This document shows, in pieces, positions 53,773-63,595 of a stretch of 64,000 nucleotides of DNA (the first letter of the stretch is position 1; each line of letters begins with the position of its first letter). A program made the translations under genes and the position numbers. The stretch comes from Adiantum capillus-veneris (taxonomy: Eukaryota; Streptophyta; Polypodiopsida; Polypodiales; Pteridaceae). Under the pieces are notes generated by a model. The model was given only the letters and a program-made list of their open reading frames with translations. It was not told the origin of the DNA and did no database searches. The stretch covers positions 112,470,549 through 112,534,548 of the forward strand of contig CM043953.1 of the NCBI GenBank assembly GCA_014529385.2, written 5' to 3'.

Positions 53773-53997
53773 ATGAATAACCATAATCCACATAGAGGCG
53801 ATTTCTTTCATTTCCATTCTGTGCAATCTATTAGGGTCAACATTTGGATTAGTCGAAAGATTCACTTTCAGCAATGCATAGTGTTTCTATTTGGTCCTGA
53901 AAGGATCAATGAAGTACTTCTCTCACCAGATCCCATCATACTACCTATTATTGACTATAACTTCTCTTTTGATGTGAGTGTGGTTATTTTATTATGA
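53773..53997 (+). CDS. LTR small ORF A (solo LTR 2)
   Basis: 74 codons from ATG 53773: FFHFHSVQSIRVNIWISRK, IHFQQCIVFLFGPERINEVL, DPIILPIIDYNFSFDVSVVI. It differs from the solo LTR 1 copy by a handful of mostly conservative changes (R/C, L/I, D/N). The ATGA overlap with ORF B is kept. Confidence 0.6.
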   Translation: MNNHNPHRGDFFHFHSVQSIRVNIWISRKIHFQQCIVFLFGPERINEVLLSPDPIILPIIDYNFSFDVSVVILL

Positions 53998-54206
53998 ATC
54001 CAGAGGATTTGTACTCACAACTAATCCCCATCGCTAGACAAAACATATACATTATAGTAAGCACACAGCCACAGTTCCAAAGAGAAATCCGTAGCTTATT
54101 TGGACAACAAATATTAAATATCATTAACTCATCCATTAACCCTTTTATCATACCCATGATACGATGTGATCGTAGTCTCGATGTTTTCATTTTTGTTTTG
54201 TTCTGA
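53994..54206 (+). CDS. LTR small ORF B (solo LTR 2)
   Basis: 70 codons: MNPEDLYSQLIPIARQNIYI, PQFQREIRSLFGQQILNIIN, INPFIIPMIRCDRSLDVFIF. Same length and start overlap as at 46653. Changes (K/P, A/E, RL/IL) are modest, and no stop has arisen. Confidence 0.6.
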   Translation: MNPEDLYSQLIPIARQNIYIIVSTQPQFQREIRSLFGQQILNIINSSINPFIIPMIRCDRSLDVFIFVLF

Positions 54207-54582
54207 CTATCTTTCATGAGTTCTCTCTATCACGTGTGTGTTTGTAAGGAAAAGTGAGCGGCTTCTTTGGCTACATTTCTTCTTTAGCTCTAGAAGCTAT
54301 GTTATCTACATCTTAGCTCTTTCTCATAACCCTTGAGCTTCCTCACAAACTCTCACAGCAGAGGCCCGGTGCCTTCCTGGCAAGACCACCTACTTCTTGA
54401 CAACGCTCAATTCCGACACACAGGTAGGGAGAAAACTCACATAGAAGCTTGTGGGAGCTCACCTTGCGATAAGCCGAATGCGCGCACGCTTGGTATCGGT
54501 GCGTAGCTCTCGCCATTGCGAACACAATGGCGGTGTCGCTTCTCCAATGGCGGCTCTATAGCTCGTGTAGCAAGAGGATAGA

Positions 54583-54613
<31 letters not shown>

Positions 54614-54869
54614 TCTCAGACACAGTCACGGCGCTCAAAAACTCACCTTGATTAATGATTCAAGATTGTTTTCTTAGGTTTACAAAAATTGGCTCTTATA
54701 CCTCAGCCTTGGAGGTGTGAAAACATCTCTAATCTAATCACATAAGCAGGTGAAAATACTTGGGGAATACAAGCTGGAAACTCAATTGAGTCCTGCTAGT
54801 TACAATAAATAGGCTCCATGAAAAAAATGAAATGTCGAAAAGACATTAGGTGTGGTCCTCCGCTCAACA

Positions 54870-54884
54870 CTCCCCCCCTCCGCG
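54870..54884 (-). other. Polypurine tract of element G
   Basis: Minus-strand CGCGGAGGGGGGGAG immediately before TGTTGAGCGG, the LTR start in that sense. Confidence 0.7.
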
Positions 54885-55050
54885 TTCATGTTGTCCCTGA
54901 CATGACATCCTTGCTTTGTCTTTAGTGGAGTCCCGTCGATTTCAGCATCTGAAGATGTGACTCGTATCGCAGGTTTCCAATGGTTAGTGTAGGGCCGACT
55001 ATCTTACTTTCATGAGTAAAGAAACCAGTGTAGAATGCCTCCTCAAAGGC

Positions 55051-58000
55051 CTATATATGGAAGCTCGGCATAAACATGATTCTCTGATAAAAGAGGTGTA
55101 ATACTTTTGGATATGGCTGCAAGGATAGATCATACATCATATATGTCACTGTGTTGACAGTTGACAACAATGTTGAGCTGGTAGCTTTATCCGGCGCGAA
55201 CACTTCAATGCAAGCCAATAATGTTCTGCAAATATTTTTGAGAATTTGACACAAAAGGTCAGAAGAGCCAGTAAAGAGCTTAATGGTGTCCGTTAGGGTT
55301 TTCACCATGTAGGCCTTACTTATTCTCTCTCCCACCTTTGGTCCTGGCATCCTAGGGTAATTAAGCCAATTTGGCTTGTTTGCTGTGATTCTGCCATGTT
55401 CTTGCCAACTGCTGACTTGTGGCACTGGACAGAATGTTGCATCTTCTCTAACTTCCTTGGGTGCCTCCACCAAATAGATTAGGTAGGTTGGGTACTTTGT
55501 CAACCACCCTTTCCTCCATCTCGGCTAGGAGTCCACTATCTTCTTTGATTCCTCCTCTTTTGTGATGTCGCCTTCGTATAGCGCGATATACTGCTCCTCT
55601 TCTAGCCTTTTTTTTTTGTTTTCAGCACTTCAAACTTTAGTAGAGGAAGGGGCAATGTAGGTTGCATCCATTGTTCTTGCAGCACCTTAGTATCCAATCC
55701 TTGAAGTCTGATAGAGAACAGGAGTCTTCTTTCCCACTCCATGGCTGCCTTTGCACTCTCCTCTGTTGCCTGCTCTATCTACTCATGCAATCTGTTTTCC
55801 TCCTCCTCGGTAGGTCTTGATGTTGTGGTCTCTTCTTGTGTTGGGGCTGGATCTTCACTAGTTGTGGCTTCCCCAGTCTATGGTAGCTCAACGGCTGCCC
55901 CGCCTGTTTCTTCTTGCTGAACCTCTATATCTTTTATCATTTTGTCTTGCAGATCTTGAAGCTGCTTTCGGAGGGCCTCATTCACCGCTCTCAGTGCTTG
56001 GTTCTCTGATGTAAGTGGTTCTTCTGCAGCCAATGAGCCCTCCGCAATGTTCCATCTCTGCACTTGCTCCAGCCGCAATTCCCTTTGCAAGCTCCGGACT
56101 TGATCTTCCAGACCGGGGACTATTGCTCCCTCTGGCTCTTCTCCTGTTGTGCTAGCTCTTGGTGTAGATCTAAGCCTTAGGATTGTTCTCCCCTGCAGCT
56201 CCATCCTTTCTCGTAGCTCAATGAGCTCGTCCTTTGTAGATTCCAATTCATCTTCAATTCTTTCTTTGGCTTCTTGTGCACTAGCCACCTCTCTTGAAGC
56301 ATCAGCAAGTTGGAGGATTAGTCCATCTCTTTCATTCTTTGCTTCTTCTTTGCTGTCCCTCATTGTATTTGATCCGGCTTTGATCTGCTGTAATAGTTGA
56401 TGCACTTTCTGGATATCTCTTTCATCCTCATCTTCAAGCTCATCCTCTGCCTTCTCAGGTACTAACCTCTGCTCTCTGTCGAATCTATTCTTGGTCCTCC
56501 TCTCCGTTCTTCTTGTGCTAAGGCAATGCCATACACAACCTTGAGGGCCTCTTCTTGAGTATATCCTGTGTCTATTAGAGCATCATATTTCTCTTTCTTC
56601 TCTTGAACTGGATCCATTGCCTTCTCCTCTTGCTGTATTTCGGGATTTTCTAGCACATCCACCTCAACTTCAGTAGTTGTCTCCTCCGCTATCTTTTCCT
56701 TTCCTTTAGGACTTGGCTCCTCTACCTTGCCCTTTCCCTTGTCACCTCTTTTGAATTCATCTTTAAGGTGCTGAACTTTTGCTTCAGTGTATGGCTCTAT
56801 TGGTTGCTGCTCCAAGATAGCTTCTGATTCTTCATAGGCCTTGATATATTGATCGTACTGATCAATATTTGGTCTTGTTGAGCTGGCTCCGACTTTTGTT
56901 GGGTCTGTATCCACTTTTACTCAAAATCTCCTTTTAAAGCTTGCTTGGTTCTAAATTGTTCAATCAGCCTCTCCATTCTGGTGGCTTTATGGCTCTTAGT
57001 TTGCTTTGGAGCGGGTTTCTTCCCCGGGGGGTTCACTATGTGTAAAACTACCATATCACATGCGTTCAAGACATGTTTGTAAAACCCCTTATCTGTGACT
57101 TTTGTTAAGAATATAATGTACCCTTTTCTTTTAAAATCTGTAAGTTTTTTTCAAATTTGAAAAAATAATGCCCTTTTGTATATATATTTCTATTAGTTTC
57201 AAGAACTTTAAATACCCTTGTGTTGAACTCACGTGATAGGTTACATTTTTATTAGGTGACCTCACCGGGGTTTCTTCTTGGTCTTCTTCTTGAGGGGCTC
57301 GTCTTCTTCTTCTTCTGGCTCTGAAACAATTTCTAGTTTCAGCCTTGCCCTTGTTGACACTCTCTTTGTGACCTCTCGCTGGTCTTCATCTTTATCTATC
57401 TCTTTTAGCCATTGTTTTTGCGAGGGAGCCTTTGGTCACTAGTCCCTTGCTTCGATAGCTTCATAAGCTATCTTGGTCAGCACTTTGGCTCCTCCAATGT
57501 ACTTTGGCTTCTCGTTCTGCAAAGAAATTACTTGCTCATAGATGTGTTGATCATAATTGACTTCCTTCGAGATGTTGCTCCTTATTGCCCAAGTGATTGT
57601 TGTGGCAACAGCATGTGGTGGTGTGGTATACTTCTGTGGCCTTTTGCTGCAAATGTGTAAAAACTGGTTGTAGAGCCGGCAAAGCTTTGCCGCTCTCGGA
57701 TCTGCCATGTCTTCATAGGTAGCATTTTGCTTCTTTGGCCCATACACTTCTATGGATTCTCGTCTTTCTCTGACTGAGCATCCTTTGTTGTGTAGCTTCA
57801 GAGCATCTACAATGAGCTGAGGAGTGATAAACACTTCAACCTTTTCCCCGTCCAAGGCTGTGAGTGTAGCCTTTCCGTCTTTTTGTATGGTGGTTGCCAA
57901 CTCATCCACTCTTTGAGTGTCTACTCATGATGGTCTGGAAGTGAAAAAACTATGGAGATCTGCCCTTTCTAGGTATCTGCTTATCTTCTCTGTTCTGCTG

Positions 58001-58227
58001 TAGTCCACTATTTCTTGGGGAATCATTGGGATATCCACTGTTTGTCCCCGTGGGTCTCTGAAAGTACCTTGGTATATCTTTATCCCCTGTTCTTCTAACA
58101 CTGCTTCTTCTACCCAAGTCTTTGTGGGCTTGATAATCTCTGGGGGAATAGAAAATGGCTCGGATTCTGCAATTGATTCCTTAAGTGTCGGCCTCTTTCT
58201 CTTTGCTGACGACTTCCCCGAATCCAT
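55051..58227 (-). pseudogene. Element G gag-like polyprotein
   Basis: ATG 58227: MDSGKSSAKRKRPTLKESIA, SRYLERADLHSFFTSRPS, TGA at 57925, then in the same frame LDGEKVEVFITPQLIVDALK and RAAKLCRLYNQFLHICSKRP (to 57439), and a basic/acidic part with PEEEEDEPLKKKTKKKP. A roughly 190-bp insert (57060-57250) follows, then NPPGKKPAPKQTKSHKATRM and, one frame over, MDTDPTKVGASSTRPNIDQY (56914-56462). A long coiled coil follows (56405-55878: ASREVASAQEAKERIEDELE, SLQRELRLEQVQ), then a linker with EWERRLLFSIRLQGLDTKVL and a last ORF 55503-55051 (YPTYLIYLVEAPKEVREDA). It resembles the gag-like proteins of pol-less plant elements. No enzyme motif; inactivated by stops and shifts. Confidence 0.55.
57060..57250 (-). 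repeat. Small AT-rich insert within element G gag
   Basis: Interrupts an otherwise coding frame between KKKTKKKP and NPPGKKPAPK. The minus strand starts GTGAGGTCACC and contains TATCACGTGAGTTCA and GGGTATTTAAAG, resembling 48330-48440. GT...AG borders exist, but the flanking frames do not join in phase, so an intron is not proven. A short transposon is the alternative. Confidence 0.35.
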
Positions 58228-58394
58228 GGATCCTGTAACTCCAATTTCAGAAGTTAGAGTCTTTTTCAGTACTGAAAGCCAAAATTAAGCTTTTAACTAT
58301 CCAAATGACTTAAAAGTTGAAACATAAGCTATTCAGGGCCTAAGGATGCAATGCATGTGGAAAAATGTGCAATTTGGGTGCAAAATCATGCTGG

Positions 58395-59404
58395 AGACAT
58401 CATACGCGTATGATGTCTTTTGTGTCAAAATGGATTGATATTGGTTGTGCTTGTAGCTGATAGTGCATACATTCATTCTATATGCCTGGATTTGAATTTG
58501 GGTCCCATTTGGTCAAGTTATGGCCATTTTAGTCCTGGTCAGGCTCTTTGCAAGATATTGAGAGGAAATTGGATTTTGTGATCCAAATTGGATGAAACTT
58601 GGTGGTTTGCTCTCAAATGGCATGTAGATCACTTCTGTGTGGTAGTTGCAACTCTGAAATGCAAAAATCAAGTAGGGAGACATCATACGCGTATGATGTC
58701 TTTTTGGGTAAAATCAAACCATTTTGCATTGTAAGGTTGGATTTGGCTATATATAGGCTTAGACAATGATTTTATGAAATTTGGATATAGTTTGGACCAA
58801 AATTGGCTCTGGAGACATCATACGCGTATGATGTCTTTTGTGTCATTTTTGCATGAGATTGGTTCTGTGGGCTCCTCATATGATAGTAAAGGACTGTGTG
58901 TACTCAAATCTTGACTTGAAGTTGAGTATGATGAATTTTGGCAAAATTAGGCTTTAAATAGAGGATTTTCCACTAATTGGGATAATGGAGTGATCCCCTT
59001 GACCAAATGGTACCAAACTTCATATGTGGCATATATTTGATATATATAATGGATATATGATGAGAAATGATCAATTTTGGCTCTGTATGTGCAAAGTGAC
59101 ATCAGACGTGTATGATGTCTTTTTGGCCAAAATGGTACTTTTTGGTTCCAGATAGCTTGTGCATGTGTTGAACAACAATCCTACAAAGTTTCATTGAGTT
59201 TGGAGCTATTTTGGAAAATTTAGGGCCATAAGTCGATTTTATGCCCTACTTTGCGTCTTTTTGGTTTCCAAGTGGTTTTTCAACTCCAAATCTCATGATA
59301 CTTTGTACATTTGATGTTGTTAGCATATAGAAAGAGGCTATGCATTCATGTGTTCAAGATGATGTGAAAATCATGCAGTGAGACATCATATGCGTATGAT
59401 GTCT
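58395..59404. repeat. 24-bp palindrome, cluster 1 (five copies)
   Basis: AGACATCATACG followed by its reverse complement CGTATGATGTCT. Perfect at 58395-58418, 58678-58701 and 58813-58836; imperfect at 59097-59120 (CAGACGTGTATG centre) and 59381-59404 (CATATGCGTATG centre). Start-to-start distances are 283, 135, 284 and 284. Sequences between are only weakly similar. It lies just upstream, in sense, of the element G gag. There is no ORF of note within. Confidence 0.95.
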
Positions 59405-60990
59405 CTTCTTGATAAAAAGTGTTTTTTATGCAAAGCATGGTTTGTGCTAGTGCCCTAAGTCCAACTAACTAGTTTTCAACCTTAAAAATCATCAGTTTAG
59501 TTAAAAGCCTCCTTTGTAGGCATTTCACTCTCCGAAGTCGTCTTTTGGTGTTGGAGTTGATTTTCCTTGATCTTTCTCCTCGAGAGTTGCATCCCGAGCT
59601 CATTTGAGGTGTTGGGAAGCCAACTATGTGGTTGGACTCGACTTTGGTTCCTTCTTTTCCACCTTTAGCCATTTGGTTGCCCAAAAGCGTCTTTTTCACC
59701 ATTGTTAAGTGAAACGGCTTTCTCTTGGGTTTTGCTTGTACACATGTATCATTGATGGCTATTTGAAGTTGCTTGTGAAGTTTCATGGCAATCGGTCGTC
59801 CATTTTGGCCTGTTATGCCAAAATGACGCTTTGTGTGTCTGCTGTGGAATCGGTTGTTTCGACCCACTTTTGGTGGTCCAAACCTGGAGATACTCCATGG
59901 TTGCATTGACCTCGATGTTGTTAAGCTTCTTGTGAAGTTGTGTCGTTTCGACAGCTTTTTCCTATTTGCCGCTTGGAGGCTCCATTGACCTAGGGTTTTT
60001 TTAGTTGGTCTTTCTAGTACTTTGAGACTTAGGAACTCATCTTATACACTAGGGTAAGCCACCTATTGATTCTTGCACGGTTTGGTTAGGCGGTTGTGCC
60101 TCTACCTAGCATTCTACCCATTTCCCGTCTGCTCTTGTTTCTTTGTTTTGGTTAGTTTTCGCGACAAAATTTAGTGGTAAGCATCAAAAGCTTATGGCAA
60201 CGAGTCTACCTCTCATATCTGGAGTTCTCTGAACTCTCGTAGCAGTCATAGAAGGCTGTAGAAGGTCAGATGCTTCTGTGTGCTCTTTGCTCTCTCCAAG
60301 TGGGTAATAGTGCAAATGAGCTTGTAAGTGAAGTAAAAAATACTTAACTTTGGACTTCTCGACTCACTTGTTACCAAATTTGACATGTGCTCCTATCTCG
60401 TTGTGAAATGTACTTTAGGATTTGAAATTTCTCAATTTGGACTCCGTTTGACCTGTTTCTGAGAAATCTGTCCACTTTGCCAAAATTTTGTCATTTCGGG
60501 CTGTCCGCAACTTTTTCCGAATTGTACCCAATTTTTACCATGGGTTTCCCTTGTCCTTAGGATCATCACCATCTATTATTTCCTTTTTTTTGATCTCGTT
60601 TCACCTGCTTTTTTATTTTTCTTTTACTTTTTTTAAGAAAAGCCTAAAAAATAAAGGAAAATAGAAAATTGAAGCCAAAATTTTCCAAAAATACACAATA
60701 ATTAGTTGGTAACCTTGTGTATATGTATATACACTTATTGGTGGTTTCGTGGCTTGGATTACCACTTTTTTTCACTTTTTGGCTCCAAAAATACGCATAT
60801 TTAGTCGTATTTACAAACTTAGAGACTCAAATTCATCATTTGATCTCTTATTATTGCAGAACAAAGTATATAAGGGCATAGATATTATCAATATCCACAA
60901 TCAAACATAAAAAATTCAAAATCATGTAAGACACTGCCCTTGTAATATCATTTTCTTTGTCCTTATTTCTTGTAGTTCTTGTATAGCTGT
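59405..60990. other. 1.6-kb non-coding stretch, nothing recognised
   Basis: Between palindrome cluster 1 and the element H polypurine-like run. The longest open frame (59469-59906, minus) is basic, with no known motif. T-rich runs lie near 60580-60640. It could contain an LTR or leader, but no repeat partner was found. Confidence 0.5.
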
Positions 60991-61010
60991 ATACCTCCCC
61001 CCCTCCTAGT
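60991..61010 (-). other. Polypurine-like tract after element H coding
   Basis: The minus-strand run AGGAGGGGGGGAGG is just downstream of the W-x-P-K ORF. The following bases are TATACAGC rather than TG, so an LTR start is not confirmed. Confidence 0.4.
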
Positions 61011-61028
61011 CTGAGTCCTCCCGGATGA

Positions 61029-62060
61029 CTATGAAGTGTCTGAGGGTGAAGCATTGTATTTTTTGTGGTCATGCTTGGTCAATTCAATTGTAGAGCAATG
61101 AAATAACAATATTTCCAATAATGTCGCTCTTTGTTTGATTGTCAGGTTTTTAGGCAATATTTGGGTTGTGTGTATCACTTTTGTAGTAGAATCAGTATCT
61201 GGATTCTTCTCTACATTGTTATCCTTTTTGATAATCCAAACTTGCTTCCGATTTGCCTGTGCTTGCCACAATTTTTTTTCTACCCAAATTTGCTTGACTT
61301 TAGGTTGTGATGTCTCTGTCCTTGAGTACCTAGGATTCTCTGTTTATTGTACCGAAGGGAGTTTCTGCTTACAAATCTTTGGAATCCAAATTTCCTTGTT
61401 ATGGCTTTGTGTTGTCAACAAATTCTTTGGAATCCAAATCTGTTTCACTGAATTTGACTGTCTGAAATCACTTTGTTGTTTGGTGTTGAAGACTGTGTTT
61501 TCCACCTTTGAGTCTGTCTTTATCCACGGTTGAGATGTACTTGTATTTTCTGTCTTCGTTACTCATGTCTGAGATTTCTTCTTTGAGGAGCATTCCCGTT
61601 GTGTAGAAGTAGCTTTTGGTTGCCATTGCTCCTTCTTAATCTCTTTAGGTCGTTTACCCTTGTCATTGGATTCTTCGGCTTGCACCTGTACGGTTGCTTT
61701 GGAGAACGGAATTGATTGACTTTCCTCCTCATATTTGATGTTAACTGAATTAGAGCTCCAATTAATCATTGCATTGTACTGCTTTTGCCATGGTTTTCCT
61801 CGCTACAATAGATGTTGCGTAGCTTTGTCTTCAACCACATAAAACATATGTGGATACACATATTGATTTATCTGTACGTGCAGTATTGTGCATCCGATTG
61901 CTTTAATTGAGTGTTGTGAATAACTCTTCAACTTCTGTTTGGCAGTTTGCAACTTAGTGTCATGTTTCAATTGCTTGTACAAACTGACTGAAAGCAGGTT
62001 AGCTTGTGCTCCTGAATCCAATAGTGCGCTGGCTTTAACCTAGTTTGTGCCCACTTTGAC
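61029..62060 (-). pseudogene. Element H: retropepsin-like domain and W-x-x-K tail
   Basis: The minus-strand frame from about 62060 reads VKASALLDSGAQANLLSVSL (DSG codons 62010-62018), KLKSYSQHSIKAIGCTILHV, HMFYVVEDKATQHLL, then RGKPWQKQYNAMINW where ILGRPW is expected: a complete aspartic-protease layout. A charged part follows with EQWQPKATS. Then, in several frames, QPWIKTDSK, VKQIWIPKNLL (61425-61436), KEIWIPKIC (61378-61389), KQIWVEKK and KQVWIIKK. This is the same order as the tail of element C pol. Stops and frameshifts make it inactive. No RT or integrase of this element was found upstream. Confidence 0.65.
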
Positions 62061-62176
62061 CTCGCTTGAGGTCAGATGTGATCCAAATGACATGAAACTT
62101 GAAATACAACCTCTAGAAAACTAGTACAAAGGATCTGTGTTAGCAAAATATCAAAATATGCCCAGAATTAGGTTAG

Positions 62177-62613
62177 AGACATCATATGCGTGTGATGTCG
62201 TTTTGCCCAATTTCAGTCCAAAATTGATATTTAAGCTTTTCACAGTGTTTGTAACAATGTCGTCTAGTCAAATTTGAAAAATCACTTCAGCAAGTGCCAA
62301 AAGACATTATATGTGTATGATGTCTTTTCTCACAGATTTGCCCAATTTTCAATTTTAAGCTTCTCCAAGTGTTTATCTTTGAGTTTCAAGTGTTTTTATC
62401 AAGTCTGAATGCAAAAATGAGCCCTGAATCAATTTTCCCTATTCTTTGCATTTTTTACACTCTTGACTTGGTATTTTGAGTTTCTAGAAGTGTTCAAGCC
62501 TTTGCTTTATGTTGATCTTAGGGTAAAACCCCCCTTCTGAACACTCTGGTAATGTTAAATTTTTTGTTTTGGTCTCTGTTTAGCCCCTAAGACATCATAC
62601 GCGTATGATGTCT
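62177..62613. repeat. 24-bp palindrome, cluster 2 (three copies)
   Basis: 62177-62200 (CATATGCGTGTG centre), 62302-62325 (TTATATGTGTATG centre) and 62590-62613 (perfect). Start-to-start distances are 125 and 288. It lies upstream, in sense, of the element H protease-like ORF. Confidence 0.9.
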
Positions 62614-63108
62614 AAAGTTGCAGAATTCCTGCTTTTCAACACAGAACTCTTCCAAGAGCTCTCTTAAGTGCTCAACAACACTCATTCTCACAGAAAATTT
62701 CTCTAAACTTTGTTTATGCAAGTTTCACTACCAAATCAACGGTTTAGTGATCTAACAAGCAAACAAACACATCAAGCAAATAAATCACTGATTAATAGCT
62801 CTAGATCAGGATCAAATCAAGTCCTACCTAAGCTACTTCTAATCATAAAATGGGTTTTTGCACTTTTGAGTATAAGGAGATTCACTGCCACACACGAACT
62901 AGTAAATACCTCAATCTCAACAACCACTCAACACCAACAAAAATAAATCTAATCTAAACTAAAAAACTATCAAACACGAAAGGCCTAGGAATACCACAAG
63001 TCTCCTAGTACCTCTCAAAGATCATACACAAGTTTCAGTGTGTATATTTGGAGCACAAGCATGCAACATAAAGTCATGACTATTTGCAAGGCTGTTTTTA
63101 AATTGCAG
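62614..63108. other. Non-coding, nothing recognised
   Basis: AT-rich sequence without a supported ORF. Its right end (CTGTTTTTAAATTGCAG, 63092-63108) looks like a plant splice acceptor for the next feature. Confidence 0.5.
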
Positions 63109-63595
63109 ATACCAAGGATTTCTGATATTCTTGCGCAAGAGCAGCACGCGGCAACCCTGGAAGATCTTTAATAAAACTTTGTTTATGAATGATTTAGCCG
63201 TGTTTTGGAAATACGCTCCGGTGTACAATGCCCAAAATACGCTTGTAATTGATGATAGCCTCTACAAAGTGTCTCTAAACCCAGCACAATCTTGGCTCGT
63301 TGCTCCGAAGCTAGAGGACTTGAGTGCTAAGGAGAGAGAATAGTTTCTTATAAAGACTATGAAAGACTGGCTTTTTCTTTAGCTACAGCCCGATAATCGG
63401 GCAGCATATGTGGCTAGCGATACCTTTGATACAGGCTCTGATAACTTCTCTAATGAAATCCTCAAATAGTTGGTAAAGGCAAATAGAAGGCACATGCAAA
63501 TGGAAGCTGACCTAGAAGCAGAGAGAGCGCTGAAAGCTAGGCTAGAGAGGGAAAGAAAACAAAAGAAGCAGCAAATGGAAGCTGACCTAGCATAC
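63109..63595 (+). pseudogene. FCP1/NLI-interacting-factor-like phosphatase exon, pseudogene
   Basis: After an acceptor-like CAG at 63106-63108 one frame reads ISDILAQEQHAATLEDL. A frameshift near 63170 leads to KTLFMNDLAVFWKYAPVYNA and QNTLVIDDSLYKVSLNPAQS, then WLVAPKLEDLSAKERE and a TAG at 63341-63343. The pattern K-x-LF-x-x-DL-x-x-W, then NTL-x-[VI]DDS-x-YK and NP is that of FCP1/SCP-type (HAD) protein phosphatases, which dephosphorylate Ser such as on the RNA polymerase II tail. The frame continues past two more TAG codons (near 63379 and 63467) into a charged helix, MEADLEAERALKARLERERK. All three TAGs could be CAG changes. Only this C-terminal exon is present. Confidence 0.65.

Larger units (their letters stand above)
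52222..54402 (+). mobile_element. Solo LTR 2 of the E-related family
   Basis: TGTCGTGCTGTGGCACG to CTTCTTGACA, flanked by ACGT (52218-52221) and ACGC (54403-54406). It is close to solo LTR 1 but retains 603 bp (52293-52895) missing there; that segment resembles the start of the element E LTR, so it is ancestral. TATAAAAAGG lies at 53141-53150. It carries intact ORF A and ORF B. Confidence 0.8.
51848..54869 (-). repeat. 3' LTR of element G, interrupted
   Basis: TGTTGTGGTGG at the left end and GCTCAACA at the right end (TGTTG...CAACA). Without the nested solo LTR it is about 840 bp. The right part holds a CT microsatellite (54582-54610). A purine tract follows at the right end as expected for a minus-strand 3' LTR. 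Confidence 0.6.
51848..58227 (-). mobile_element. Element G: pol-less LTR element (5' LTR not seen)
   Basis: Left LTR (3' in sense) 51848-54869 with a solo LTR nested in it, polypurine tract 54870-54884, then minus-strand gag-like coding up to 58227. No RT, protease or integrase was recognised between the polypurine tract and the start codon, so it is non-autonomous. A right-hand LTR copy was not found up to 64000. It inserted at the end of the AT-rich array. Confidence 0.65.

Noticed and set aside
57052-57250. Intron in the element G gag
   Set aside because: GT and AG borders exist, but the joined frame meets a stop and does not match the downstream coding frame.
58395-62613. CRISPR-like array from the palindromic repeats
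   Set aside because: Spacers are 100-260 bp and unequal, there are no cas genes, and the surroundings are plant retrotransposons.
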